Assembly (NCBI GenBank): GCA_947625835.1
Contig: CANQPY010000014.1
Span: 1 to 37,332 of the forward strand
Reading direction: 5' to 3'
DNA: 37,332 bases
Source: an uncultured Clostridia bacterium
GTDB taxonomy: Bacteria; Bacillota; Clostridia; TANB77; CAG-508
Made by a program: the position numbers and the translations under genes. Positions within the stretch are counted from its first letter, which is position 1, and each line of letters opens with the position of its first letter. Of this stretch, positions 20,107 through 29,855 are shown piece by piece. The notes under the pieces were generated by a model that did not search any database, had not been told where the DNA came from, and saw nothing but the letters and a program-made list of their open reading frames with translations.

Positions 20107-20820
20107 ATGAAAAAATCAAGAAAATTAATAATGTTAATAATTACAATACTTGTAATCATTGGATTGCTAAATGTAAATAAAGTATATGCAGATCCCAATA
20201 GTAGTAAAGGTTTTGCAGAGTTTGATGATGAACAAGCAGAACAAGAAAGTCAAAAAATGCTAGAAGAACAACAAAAAGAATTAAAAGAAGCAGAAGGAAA
20301 ATCTACTAATAACTATCTAGATAGTCTAACAGTAGAAGGATATGAACTTTCACCAAAATTTGATAAACAAACAATAGAATATAAAATAAACGGTAATGTA
20401 AATGATAGCGAAATAAATATTGTAGCAACACCAAGTGATTCAAAAGCAAAAGTAGAAGGTGCAGGAAAAGTAAAAGTAAATGGTAATGAATTTAGAATTG
20501 ATGTAATAGCAGAGTCAGGAACAGTAAGAACATATAAAATTTACTTATCAGACCAAATTAATAATACAGAACAAAATAATCAAGAAGAAAAGCAAGAAGA
20601 ACCAAAAAACGTAGAAGAAAATCAGGAAGAAGAGACTATAGAAGAAACTTCAAGTACAGTACAAGAAAGTGGAAAACTTGAAAACAATAATGTGGAAAAT
20701 ACCGAAACATCATTTAATAATTTAAGTATTATTTGGATAGTTATACTTGTAATTCTAGCTATTATTATTGCTGCAGTATTAATTAGAAAAAATAGAAAGT
20801 CAAAAGGAAAACATTGTTAA
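20107..20820 (+). CDS. Membrane-anchored surface protein with one cadherin-like domain
   Basis: A 237-residue predicted surface protein: signal peptide (~1-29, LIMLIITILVIIGLLNVNKVYA), an acidic Gln/Glu-rich helix (~35-65), one cadherin-like beta-sandwich domain (PF12733 type, ~72-150, LDSLTVEGYELSPKFDKQTIEYK through TVRTYKIYLSD), an acidic low-complexity linker (~155-205), and a C-terminal helix (SIIWIVILVILAIIIAAVLI) with a short basic tail. It starts 21 bases after the wall hydrolase and is probably cotranscribed. It is a smaller relative of the protein at 28416-29843. Function unknown; a structural or adhesive role is inferred. Confidence 0.75.
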   Translation: MKKSRKLIMLIITILVIIGLLNVNKVYADPNSSKGFAEFDDEQAEQESQKMLEEQQKELKEAEGKSTNNYLDSLTVEGYELSPKFDKQTIEYKINGNVNDSEINIVATPSDSKAKVEGAGKVKVNGNEFRIDVIAESGTVRTYKIYLSDQINNTEQNNQEEKQEEPKNVEENQEEETIEETSSTVQESGKLENNNVENTETSFNNLSIIWIVILVILAIIIAAVLIRKNRKSKGKHC

Positions 20821-20825
20821 AACTA

Positions 20826-20864
20826 AAAGCACATAAAGTTATTGTAATTTTATGTGCTTTTTAT
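20826..20864 (+). terminator. Intrinsic terminator after the cadherin-like gene
   Basis: AAAGCACATAAA (20826-20837) pairs with TTTATGTGCTTT (20848-20859), a perfect 12-bp stem, and is followed by a T-rich tail. It ends the 17208-20820 unit. Confidence 0.9.
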
Positions 20865-20911
20865 TATAGTCTGTTATGTAGCTGGGAATTATTAATAAAA
20901 AATATATTGAA
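20858..20911 (+). repeat. 54-bp intergenic repeat, copy 2
   Basis: Near-identical to 2527-2580 (three differences), again immediately behind a terminator hairpin and ahead of the promoter of the next unit (prs). Confidence 0.85.
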
Positions 20912-20973
20912 TTTTTAATATAAAAAAAATAATTTAAATAGAAAGCCAAAATTTGACAAAATTACATAAAAAT

Positions 20974-21003
20974 GTGTACTTTTTTCCAATTTTATGATAT
21001 TAT
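20974..21003 (+). promoter_or_regulatory. Possible prs promoter
   Basis: GTGTAC (20974-20979) and TATTAT (20998-21003) are 18 bases apart, the same spacing and surrounding words as the element before rfbD. A perfect TTGACA at 20953-20958 has no -10 at a normal distance. Confidence 0.35.
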
Positions 21004-21036
21004 GTGCATGAAATAAATAAAAGGAGAAGATTAGAA

Positions 21037-21981
21037 ATGAATAATATTAAAATATTTGCTTGTCCAACTGCAGAAGAATTCACACAAGAAATATGTGACC
21101 ATTTAGGTATAGAAATGGGAAAAATTTATCATCAAAAATTTAAAAATGATAATAACTTTGTACAAATACTTGAAACAGTAAGACAAAAAGACGTATATAT
21201 TGTGCAAACTACAAAGCCACCAGTAAATGAAAGAATTATGGAACTATTAATAACAATAGATGCAATAAAAAGAGCATCTGCTAAAAACATAAATATAGTT
21301 TTGCCATATTTTCCATATTCAAGATCAGACAAAAAAGATCAACCTCGTGTACCAATAACTGCAAAACTAATGGCGCAACTTTTAGAAGCAGCAGGTGCAA
21401 CGAGAGTAATAACATGTGATTTACACAATCCAGCAATACAAGCATATTTTAATGTTAATTGTGATAGACTAACAGCAGAATATTTATTAGAAGATTACTT
21501 CAAAAAGAAGAATTTAGAAGATATGGTAATTGTAGCAACAGATGCTGGAAGTTCTAAAAAAGCATATAAATATTCAGAATTTTTTGGATGTCCAATTGCA
21601 TTAGTAGATAAAAGAAGAGAAGGAAATGATGATAGAGCAATTGCAAGTACAATAATTGGGGATGTAACCAATAAAAATGCCATAATATTTGATGACGAAA
21701 TAGACACAGCAGGTTCTATAATAGAAACAGTAAAAGTGCTAGAAAAATTTGGAGCAAAAAATATTTATGCAGGTTGTACACATGGAGTATTATCAGGACC
21801 TGCAATTGAAAGAATAAAAAATGCTGCAATTAAGGAAATGGTAGTAACAAATACTATTCCAATTCCAGAAGAAAAAAGAATTGATAAAATAACAGTATTA
21901 TCAATTGCACCGTTATTTGCAGCAACAATAAGAAGAATTAACGAAGAAAGACCACTAGGAGAAGTATATAATGATATGTAA
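21037..21981 (+). CDS. prs: Ribose-phosphate pyrophosphokinase (PRPP synthetase)
   Basis: Makes PRPP from ribose-5-phosphate and ATP for nucleotide, His and Trp synthesis. The 314-residue protein has the class I features: NNIKIFACPTAEEFTQEI, LPYFPYSRSDKKDQPR (ATP/divalent-metal region), ITCDLHNPAIQAYF, and the PRPP-binding loop IIFDDEIDTAGSI. ATG 21037 is chosen because AAGGAGAAG sits 7 bases upstream and the family N terminus begins there; the upstream ATG 21010 would precede the Shine-Dalgarno. It is first in a tight run with gtrA-like, gtrB-like, trpS and obg genes. Confidence 0.95.
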   Translation: MNNIKIFACPTAEEFTQEICDHLGIEMGKIYHQKFKNDNNFVQILETVRQKDVYIVQTTKPPVNERIMELLITIDAIKRASAKNINIVLPYFPYSRSDKKDQPRVPITAKLMAQLLEAAGATRVITCDLHNPAIQAYFNVNCDRLTAEYLLEDYFKKKNLEDMVIVATDAGSSKKAYKYSEFFGCPIALVDKRREGNDDRAIASTIIGDVTNKNAIIFDDEIDTAGSIIETVKVLEKFGAKNIYAGCTHGVLSGPAIERIKNAAIKEMVVTNTIPIPEEKRIDKITVLSIAPLFAATIRRINEERPLGEVYNDM

Positions 21982-21993
21982 GGAAGAACAACA

Positions 21994-22480
21994 ATGAAAA
22001 AGCAAGAAATTGAAAAAGTGAAATTAAATGAAATAAACTTAAAAAATATAAATTTAAAAACTCTAATTGGCATATACTTGCAATATAAAGAAATATTAAA
22101 TTACTTAATATTCCGGTGTATTATCTACAATTGTTAGTTTTGTATCTTACTTTATATTTGCAAAAGTATTTAAAATAGATGAAGTAATAAGTAGTGGAAT
22201 GTCTTGGGCTTGTGCAGTTTTGTTTGCTTATATTACAAATAAATTATTTGTTTTTGAAAGCAAAACCAAAACAGTAAAAGATTTTCTATTAGAAATGGGT
22301 TCATTTTTTTTAGCAAGAGTAGTTTCAGGAATCTTATGTGATGTAGGAACATTTGCATTAATGGTAAAAGTGTTACACATAAATGATTTAATTGCAAAAA
22401 TTATAACTCAAGTTATGGTAGTTATAGTAAATTATGTATTTAGTAAATTTTTTATATTTAAAAACAAAGCAAAACAATAA
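21994..22480 (+). CDS. GtrA-family membrane protein, spans one CGGT +1 recoding site
   Basis: GtrA proteins are four-helix membrane proteins thought to help flip polyprenyl-phosphate-linked sugars. The start ATG 21994 has AAGGAAG upstream and gives an N-terminal soluble tail (~1-35). The frame breaks at 22114. CGGT as Gly41 gives NYLIFGVLSTIVSFVSYFIFA, the conserved first GtrA helix. The rest has FAYITNKLFVFESKTKT (classic GtrA motif), then two more helices and NYVFSKFFIFKNK at the end. Total 161 residues. Without the shift translation stops seven codons after the CGG and no GtrA protein is made. It is paired with the GtrB-like gene 14 bases downstream. Confidence 0.88.
22114..22117 (+). other. 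CGGT recoding site in the gtrA-like gene (Gly41)
   Basis: CGG is in frame with ATG 21994, after TTC. The +1 reading gives IF-G-VLSTIVS in the first membrane helix. Frame 0 reaches TAG within eight codons. Confidence 0.85.
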
Positions 22481-22494
22481 GGAGTGTAAAATAG

Positions 22495-23430
22495 ATGAAA
22501 AAAATATCTGTAGTCATACCAATGTATTATGAAGAAGAAGTAGCAAAAGAATGTTATAATAGATTGGTAGAGAATTTAAAAAAAATAGAAAATTATGAAT
22601 ATGAAATTATCTTTGTAAATGATGGAAGTAAAGACAAAACATTAGAAATAATAGAAGAAATTGCAAGCGAAGATAAAAACGTTAAAATTATTTCTTTTTC
22701 TAGAAACTTTGGGCATCAAGCGGCAGTAACAGCAGGAATAAAATATGTTACAGGAGATGCTATTGTTATTATTGATGCTGACCTTCAAGATCCACCAGAA
22801 TTAATACCAGATATGGTAAAATACTGGGAAGATGGTAATGAAGTAATTTATGGAAAAAGAAAAACAAGAAAAGGAGAATCTGCATTTAAATTATTAACGG
22901 CAAAAATGTTTTATAAAACATTAAATGCATTATCAGATGTTGAAATTCCAAAGGACACAGGAGATTTTAGATTAGTAGATAGAAAAGTAATAGATGCTGT
23001 AAATGCAATGCCAGAACACAACAAATTTTTAAGAGGATTATTTAGTTGGGTTGGTTTCAAACAAATGGCTTATGAATATGAAAGACAGGAAAGATATGCA
23101 GGAAAAACCAAGTATCCTTTAAAAAAGATGTTAAAACTTGCCTCTGATGGAATAATGGGATTTTCTACAAAACCATTAAAACTAGTAGGAGGACTAGGCA
23201 TTTTTACTATTTTACTTTCGATTTTAATTTTAATATATTCTTTAGTATCATATATATTTAATCTAAATCATTTAACAGCAGGGTGGACATCTATTATGGT
23301 TGCAATAACTTTGTTTAGTGGAGTACAGTTAGTCTCAATTTGGATTATAGCTGAATATATTGGTAGAATATATGATGAATCAAAAAACAGACCACAATAT
23401 ATTATTGACAAAAAAATTAATATTGAATAG
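22495..23430 (+). CDS. GtrB-like polyprenyl-phosphate glycosyltransferase (GT2)
   Basis: Transfers a sugar from a nucleotide donor to polyprenyl phosphate on the inner membrane face. The GT2 domain (~1-220) has ISVVIPMYYEEEVAKECYNRL, FVNDGSKDKTLE, ISFSRNFGHQAAVTAGI, DADLQDPPELIPDM and KDTGDFRLVDRKV. Two C-terminal helices (~233-290) match GtrB/ArnC/CsbB-type proteins, and the chain ends in IWIIAEYIGRIYDESKNRPQYI. Length 311 residues. With the GtrA-like protein it could glycosylate a wall polymer. RBS AAGGAGTG precedes ATG 22495. Confidence 0.9.
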   Translation: MKKISVVIPMYYEEEVAKECYNRLVENLKKIENYEYEIIFVNDGSKDKTLEIIEEIASEDKNVKIISFSRNFGHQAAVTAGIKYVTGDAIVIIDADLQDPPELIPDMVKYWEDGNEVIYGKRKTRKGESAFKLLTAKMFYKTLNALSDVEIPKDTGDFRLVDRKVIDAVNAMPEHNKFLRGLFSWVGFKQMAYEYERQERYAGKTKYPLKKMLKLASDGIMGFSTKPLKLVGGLGIFTILLSILILIYSLVSYIFNLNHLTAGWTSIMVAITLFSGVQLVSIWIIAEYIGRIYDESKNRPQYIIDKKINIE

Positions 23431-23444
23431 GAGAGAATAAGTGT

Positions 23445-24457
23445 ATGGGAAAAAAAAGAATATTAACAGGAGACAGACCAACTCGGAAGATTACATATAG
23501 GTCACTACTTTGGCTCTATAAAAAAGAGATTAGAATTACAAGAAAATGAAGAATATGACCCTTATATATTAATTGCAGATGTGCAAGCATTAACAGACAA
23601 TTTTAATAATCCTGAAAAAGTAAGAAAAAATGTAAGAGAAGTTGCAATTGATTATTTATCTTGTCGGAATAGATCCAAAAAAGACAACTATATATATTCA
23701 ATCAATGATACCAGAAACTGCAGAATTAACCGTGTTTTATTCTAACTTAGTAACAATTGCAAGATTAGAAAGAAATCCAACTGTAAAAACAGAAATAGCA
23801 CAAAAACGAGATTTATTTGGAGAAAGTGTAACATATGGATTTTTAGGATATCCAGTAAGTCAAGCAGCTGACATAACAACATTTGAGGGTGAATTAGTAC
23901 CAGTTGGAGAAGACCAACTACCACTAATCGAACAATGTAGAGAAATAGTAAGAAAATTTAATAGCATATATGGGGAAGTTTTAGTAGAACCAGAAGCAGT
24001 GCTATCATCAGGAAAAAGAATAAAGGGATTAGATGGAAACGAAAAAATGGGAAAATCTTTAGGAAATGCAATTTATCTATCTGATAGTGAAGAAGAAATA
24101 ACCAAAAAAGTAATGAGTGCAGTAACTGATCCAAACCGTATAAAAAAAGATGATTTAGGAAATCCTGATATATGTATGGTAGCATATTATCATAATTTAT
24201 TTAGCACAAAAGAAGAAATAAAAGCAGTGTGCGAAGAATGTAAGCTAGGCAAACGTGGATGTGTAGCATGTAAAAAGCAACTAGCACAAAATATAATAGA
24301 AACATTAAAACCAATAAGAGAAAAAAGAGCATATTATGAAGCACATCCAGAAGAAGTAGACAAAATTTTAATAGAAGGAACAAAAAAAGCAAGGCAAGTA
24401 GCAAAAGAAACCATGAAAAAAGTAAAAAAAGCAATGATGCTAGACTATTTTGAATAG
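23445..24457 (+). CDS. trpS: Tryptophanyl-tRNA synthetase, spans two CGGA +1 recoding sites
   Basis: Charges tRNA-Trp. A class I synthetase with Rossmann HIGH motif LHIGHYFGS (~17-25) and KMSKS-type [11 protein letters not shown] (~195). Two in-frame CGGA sites break the frame. Gly14 (23484) restores GDRPTGRLHIGH, the family N-terminal motif; Gly74 (23665) restores [22 protein letters not shown]. With both read as Gly the protein has 336 residues, typical of TrpS. Start ATG 23445 follows AGGAGAG. If the first site were read as arginine the product would end after about 35 codons, so both shifts are needed for an active enzyme. A C-terminal [19 protein letters not shown] cysteine cluster is present, as in many clostridial TrpS. 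Confidence 0.94.
23484..23487 (+). other. CGGA recoding site 1 in trpS (Gly14)
   Basis: In-frame CGG after ACT. The +1 reading gives RPT-G-RLHIGH, the conserved glycine just before the ATP-binding HIGH motif. Confidence 0.88.
23665..23668 (+). other. CGGA recoding site 2 in trpS (Gly74)
   Basis: CGG is in frame only if site 1 has already shifted the ribosome. The +1 reading gives [12 protein letters not shown], conserved in TrpS. Confidence 0.87.
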
Positions 24458-24483
24458 GTGTTTTTTGGGACGGAGGAGAGCGT

Positions 24484-25763
<1,280 letters not shown>

Positions 25764-25822
25764 AAAAAATTGTCATTGGGAACGGAGAATTTTGACAACA
25801 CCGGTCCAAATGACAATTTTTT
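25764..25822. terminator. Bidirectional terminator built from a REP-like palindrome
   Basis: AAAAAATTGTCATTGG (about 25764-25779) pairs with CCAAATGACAATTTTTT (25806-25822) with one bulge; the loop holds GAACGGAG and ACACCGGTCC. It lies between convergent obg and the U32 gene and overlaps the latter's stop codon. GGGACGG...ACCGGTCCAAATGACA palindromes are a familiar dispersed repeat in Firmicutes; I rely on memory for that. Confidence 0.75.
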
Positions 25823-28284
25823 ATATGTCTCTATTCAAATTTCCATTTGTGTAATCTTTACCTTCTAAGCGTTTACCACTTTTTACTATTTGAACAATTT
25901 CATTGATTTTTGAAACAGTTTCATCTAAAATGTCAATTCTAGCATAATCAACTGAAAAATTATCTACAGAAATAGAAGAAATTTTGCTATTAAATAAAGT
26001 AGTTACTGTTTGAATATTATCTGGCATAATTGGAAATTTCATATTTAATCTATCTTTTAAATAATAAACATTTTGACTTTGACACCTTGCTTTACAATCA
26101 GGATAACATTTATCAGTTTCACCGAAGCAAGCAATAATTCATATTTAATAAAGGAACTCTTCCATAAACCATCAATTCTTTTTGAAGATAATTATAATCA
26201 CACAAGCTATTTATAGTAGGTTTATCAAGTTCAGGTGATATTGTAAATCGACTAACACCTAAGTTTTTTAAAGTCAAAACAGTTTGCAAATTGAACACAT
26301 TAAATGTGTAATTTGTTACAATCTTAAAATATTTATCTAAATCAGTAAACAATTCATTTAAAAGTCTAATATTGCAAATATTAGAAATAACAAATCCCCT
26401 TATATCATATTTTTTAACAGATTTTTCACTATGTGCATAAAATAGATTTTTATAATTTCCTTTTACAATAGTCGGCATATAAATGTACAAATTAAATCTT
26501 TTACTTAGCATTTCTAATATAGTTTCATACTTTTTACTTGTAAAAAATTTTAAAGGAATATAGATATTATCAATATCATTAGTTAAATTAGAATAATCAA
26601 AATTTGTATCTAAATAATTTAATAAAACAGAAATTTTTATATCTTTTATCTTATCCAAATTAACACTATTTTTTACTACAGCTCTCATATCTGACAAGAT
26701 TCTATCTTGATTGTTATTATCAAGTTTTTGCTTTTTTGGGTCAAAACGCAAGCATTCTAAAATAGCATATTGCTCAACTTGCTCTAAAGATTTTCTACGC
26801 AATTCATTTAAAGAACTTAACTTAGGAATAAACAAATTACTACCTAAATTAACTTTGATATTTTTAAACTCATAAGGAGTATCAGTTGTCTTAGATATTT
26901 GCTTAACAATAGTATCTTTATCTAAAGGCTTATTTTTAGCTTCAATTGGAAATTCATTTAATTCGTATTTAATATTTAAATCTTTATATAGTTTAATTGA
27001 ATTACAAGGCGTAATATGTATTGAAATAGGTTTTTCTTTTTGAATTGTAACTTCACAATTTAAAGGGATTTTTATATTTTCTTTCTGATAGCTAGATTTA
27101 GCCGTCAAAAACAAGTCTTTAGAAGTCATTTTATAAATTTTATTGTTAAACGAAATATTACCTTTAATTCTTCCAATAGTTACAGTTTGACCAATTTTGG
27201 TTTCAGTAATATTTTTGCCATTTTCCATTAACTCAGAAATAGTATAACTTCCTTCTTCATTTTCAAAAGAAACTTTATCACCAATTTGAATAGGTTCTTT
27301 TAATTTTAAAGTAACGTAACCCTTATTTTTATTATAATTTTGGACTTTACCAAGTAATAATCCCATATTATTTGGCTTATCTTTAAAAACAAGATTCCTA
27401 TTTGGTTCACTATCTAAATGACCTTGTGAAGACATTCCTCTGTTAAATACTTGAAGCAAATCCTTACGGTCTTTTTTATCAATGACATAATGATTTTTAG
27501 ATAGAGCTAAATCAATATATTTTTTATAAATTCTAGTTACCGTTGCTACATATTCAGGAGACCTCATTCTGCCTTCTATTTTTAAAGCTTTCACACCAGC
27601 ATTTATAAATGCAGGAATATAGTCTAAACTACATAAATCACGAGTGCTTAGCAAATATCCAGAATTAATTTTTTTATCATTTTCTAATAACTCATAAGGA
27701 AGTCTACAAGGACCTGCACATTTGCCACGATTTCCAGAGCGACCACCTAACATACTAGAAAATAAGCATTGCCCAGAATAAGAAATGCAAAGAGCACCAT
27801 GGGCAAAACATTCTATTTCTAAATTTGTATTTTTACAAATATAAGCAATTTCATCAATTGAAAGCTCTCTTGCCAAAACTACTCTTTTAAAACCAAGCCT
27901 TTCCATTTCTAAAGCACCATTTAAACTATGTACTGTCATTTGAGTGCTTGCATGAATTGGCAAGTCTGGGAAAAGCTCAATTAGCTTAGTTGCTAATCCT
28001 AAATCTTGAACTATAATTGCATCTATTCCATATTGATAAGCTATTTTTGCTAAATCAATTGCTTGTTGAAATTCAGCGTCTTTTATTAAAGTGTTTAAAG
28101 TTAAATGGGTTTTTATACCACGAATTTTAGCATAATGTATGCATTTTTTTAAATTATCTAAATCAAAATTATCTGCGAAAGCTCTAGCATTGAAAAGATT
28201 GGAACCAAAATATACACTATCAGCACCATTTTGAACAGCAGCTTTCAAACATTCAAAATTACCAACAGGGGAAAGCAATTCCAT
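25821..28284 (-). CDS. U32-family protein (RlhA/TrhP-like RNA hydroxylation), spans one CGGT +1 recoding site
   Basis: U32 'peptidases' of this type act in prephenate-dependent RNA hydroxylation (tRNA TrhP, 23S rRNA RlhA). The N terminus MELLSPVGNFECLKAAVQNGADSVYFG opens a barrel. The signature ALCISYSGQCLFSSMLGGRSGNRGKCAGPCRLPYEL (~164-200) holds family cysteines, followed by RMRSPEYVATVTRIYKKYID and a DUF3656-like middle. The frame breaks near the C terminus: CGG at 26124-26122 is followed by TGA. Read as CGGT=Gly721 it gives MNYCLLGETDKCYPDCKARCQ, restoring a four-cysteine segment, and the protein continues to 25821 (820 residues). The gene is on the minus strand, divergent from the 28416 gene. 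RBS AAAGGAG lies upstream, somewhat distant. Confidence 0.87.
26121..26124 (-). other. CGGT recoding site in the U32 gene (Gly721)
   Basis: On the minus strand, CTT CGG TGA: CGG is in frame and directly followed by a frame-0 stop. The +1 reading GGT-GAA-ACT restores a cysteine-rich C terminus. An in-frame CGG directly before TGA resembles the arrangement of known shift-and-stop sites. Confidence 0.85.
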
Positions 28285-28357
28285 ACCTAACCATTCTCCT
28301 TTTCTTTTTGAACTATAAATATTTTATCATAAAAAAAATAAAAATAAAAGGATTTTA

Positions 28358-28386
28358 TTGACTAAAAAAATAGCAAATGATAAAAT
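28358..28386 (+). promoter_or_regulatory. Promoter for the second cadherin-like gene
   Basis: TTGACT (28358-28363), a 17-bp spacer and TAAAAT (28381-28386). The predicted start is near 28393, 23 bases before the ATG and just ahead of the TAGGAGG Shine-Dalgarno. Confidence 0.7.
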
Positions 28387-28415
28387 GATAAAAACAAAAC
28401 ATTAGGAGGAAAAAA

Positions 28416-29843
28416 ATGAAAAAATTAAAAAATATAATAATGATAATAATATTAGCCGTAAGCATACTATTTTTATGCCAAATAAAAAATTATGCAGTAA
28501 ATGAAAGTAGCACTAATACGACAAATACTAATAGTTCAACTACAAAAAATAATGCAACTACAGAAAATAATAGTACAGAAAATAAAGAAAATCCAAGCAC
28601 AAGCACAAACACTAACACTAGCACTAGCACTAGCGCAGAACAACCTACAACTACACCAAGTACTACTAATAATACAAGTAATACAAACACACAAGCAGGA
28701 GGAACAACATCAGGAACCACGTCTGAAACAACATCTGGTACCACCTCTAGTGGAAGCGGTTCAACCAATAAAAATACTGCTAACACAGTTACCACAACGA
28801 ACACAACAAAATCTAGCAATGCAAATTTAACAACTTTAGGAATAAAACCTGGTCAATATGATTTCACAGGGTTTAATAATGATACACCTTCGTATGAAGC
28901 CAAAGTTCCAGAAAATGTAGAAAGTATAGAAATATTTGCAATATTACAAGATAAAAAAGCAACAATAAAAGGAACAGGAACAAGAAATTTGGAAAAAGGT
29001 AAAAATGCATTAGATGTAGTTATTACAGCAGAAGATGGAACAACAAAAACATTTACAATCAATGTTACAAGGGGAGAAGAAACTACAGAAACAAAAGTAG
29101 ATAGCAATAATAATGAAGGGCTAAAAGAACTATCAATAACAGGTGTGAGTCTATCACCTTCATTTCAAACTAATGTATATGAATATAATGTTAAATATAT
29201 TGGAGAAGACACAAAACTAGAAATTCTTGCAGAACCAACAAACAATGCTTATACTGTAGAAGTAACAGGAAACGAAGATTTACAAGAAGGAGAAAACACA
29301 ATTACAATATTAGTATCAGAAAGTAATGGTGCAAATGTTGCAACTTACCAAATAATAGTAAATAAAAGTTTAATTGATGAAGAAGCAATTGCAAGAGAAA
29401 AACAAGCAGAAGAAAATGAAAAAAGGCAAAAAACAATTTTAATAGGAGCAATAATTGGAATAATAGTAATTATAGGAATTATTGTATTTATGATAATAAA
29501 AAGAAAAAAAGATGAAACCTTTTTAAATGATGATGATGAAGTAGTCTCTTTATATGACGAAGATGACGAAGACGAAGAAGATGATAGTGAATTAAACAAA
29601 ACTAAAGAATATGAAGAACTACCAAAAGCTTTAATAGGGCAAAAGAAAGCAATTATAAAAGACGAGCAAGAAGATAATATAGAAAATGAAAATTTTGATG
29701 AAATGCCAAGACACGAATTAAAAGAAAAATATTTAAATAATTTTTCAAGTAAATATGAAAATTATGAAGAAAACTATGATAATTACGATAATATGGAAGA
29801 AACAAAAAAAAGACATAGTAAAGGAAAAAGATTCAAAGAATAA
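28416..29843 (+). CDS. Membrane-anchored surface protein with two cadherin-like domains
   Basis: A 475-residue protein: signal peptide (~1-27), a long Thr/Ser/Asn-rich spacer (~28-140, low complexity, likely extended through the wall), two cadherin-like beta-sandwich domains (PF12733 type, ~143-217 LTTLGIKPGQYDFTGF and ~234-316 LKELSITGVSLSPSFQTNVYEYNV), a membrane helix (~342-361, ILIGAIIGIIVIIGIIVFMI) and a cytoplasmic tail (~362-475) that is strongly acidic then Asn/Tyr/Glu-rich. It is the same design as the protein at 20107-20820 but with an extra domain and a large cytoplasmic tail. It starts after a TAGGAGG site and is followed 12 bases later by nagZ, so a wall-associated role is likely. 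Partner unknown. Confidence 0.75.
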   Translation: MKKLKNIIMIIILAVSILFLCQIKNYAVNESSTNTTNTNSSTTKNNATTENNSTENKENPSTSTNTNTSTSTSAEQPTTTPSTTNNTSNTNTQAGGTTSGTTSETTSGTTSSGSGSTNKNTANTVTTTNTTKSSNANLTTLGIKPGQYDFTGFNNDTPSYEAKVPENVESIEIFAILQDKKATIKGTGTRNLEKGKNALDVVITAEDGTTKTFTINVTRGEETTETKVDSNNNEGLKELSITGVSLSPSFQTNVYEYNVKYIGEDTKLEILAEPTNNAYTVEVTGNEDLQEGENTITILVSESNGANVATYQIIVNKSLIDEEAIAREKQAEENEKRQKTILIGAIIGIIVIIGIIVFMIIKRKKDETFLNDDDEVVSLYDEDDEDEEDDSELNKTKEYEELPKALIGQKKAIIKDEQEDNIENENFDEMPRHELKEKYLNNFSSKYENYEENYDNYDNMEETKKRHSKGKRFKE

Positions 29844-29855
29844 AAAGAGGGAATA

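Noticed and set aside
22114..22117. Classic P-site slippery heptamer with stimulatory structure
   Set aside because: No shared preceding codon, and tandem sites in obg leave no room for a dedicated slippery codon or spacer.
23484..23668. Random indel errors of long-read sequencing
   Set aside because: Random errors would fall mostly in A/T homopolymers, which are abundant and intact here; all breaks are a C before a GGN codon in phase. A systematic error is still not fully excluded and is named as a refuting test.
24470..24483. REP-like remnant (GGGACGGAGG) before obg
   Set aside because: It is too short to distinguish from the obg Shine-Dalgarno GGAGGAG and lacks an inverted partner.
26121..26124. 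Reassignment of CGG to another amino acid with normal triplet reading
   Set aside because: Triplet reading of CGG as any residue leaves the downstream frame wrong; only a +1 shift restores the family sequence.
28605..28640. CRISPR-like short repeats
   Set aside because: The ACTAGC/ACTAAC units are contiguous, in coding frame and encode a Thr/Ser spacer; there are no spacers of fixed length or cas genes.
28490..28830. Overlapping ORFs on both strands inside the Thr/Ser-rich spacer
   Set aside because: They are shadows of low-complexity repeats, with no ribosome-binding site and repetitive Val/Leu or Gln/Leu translations.
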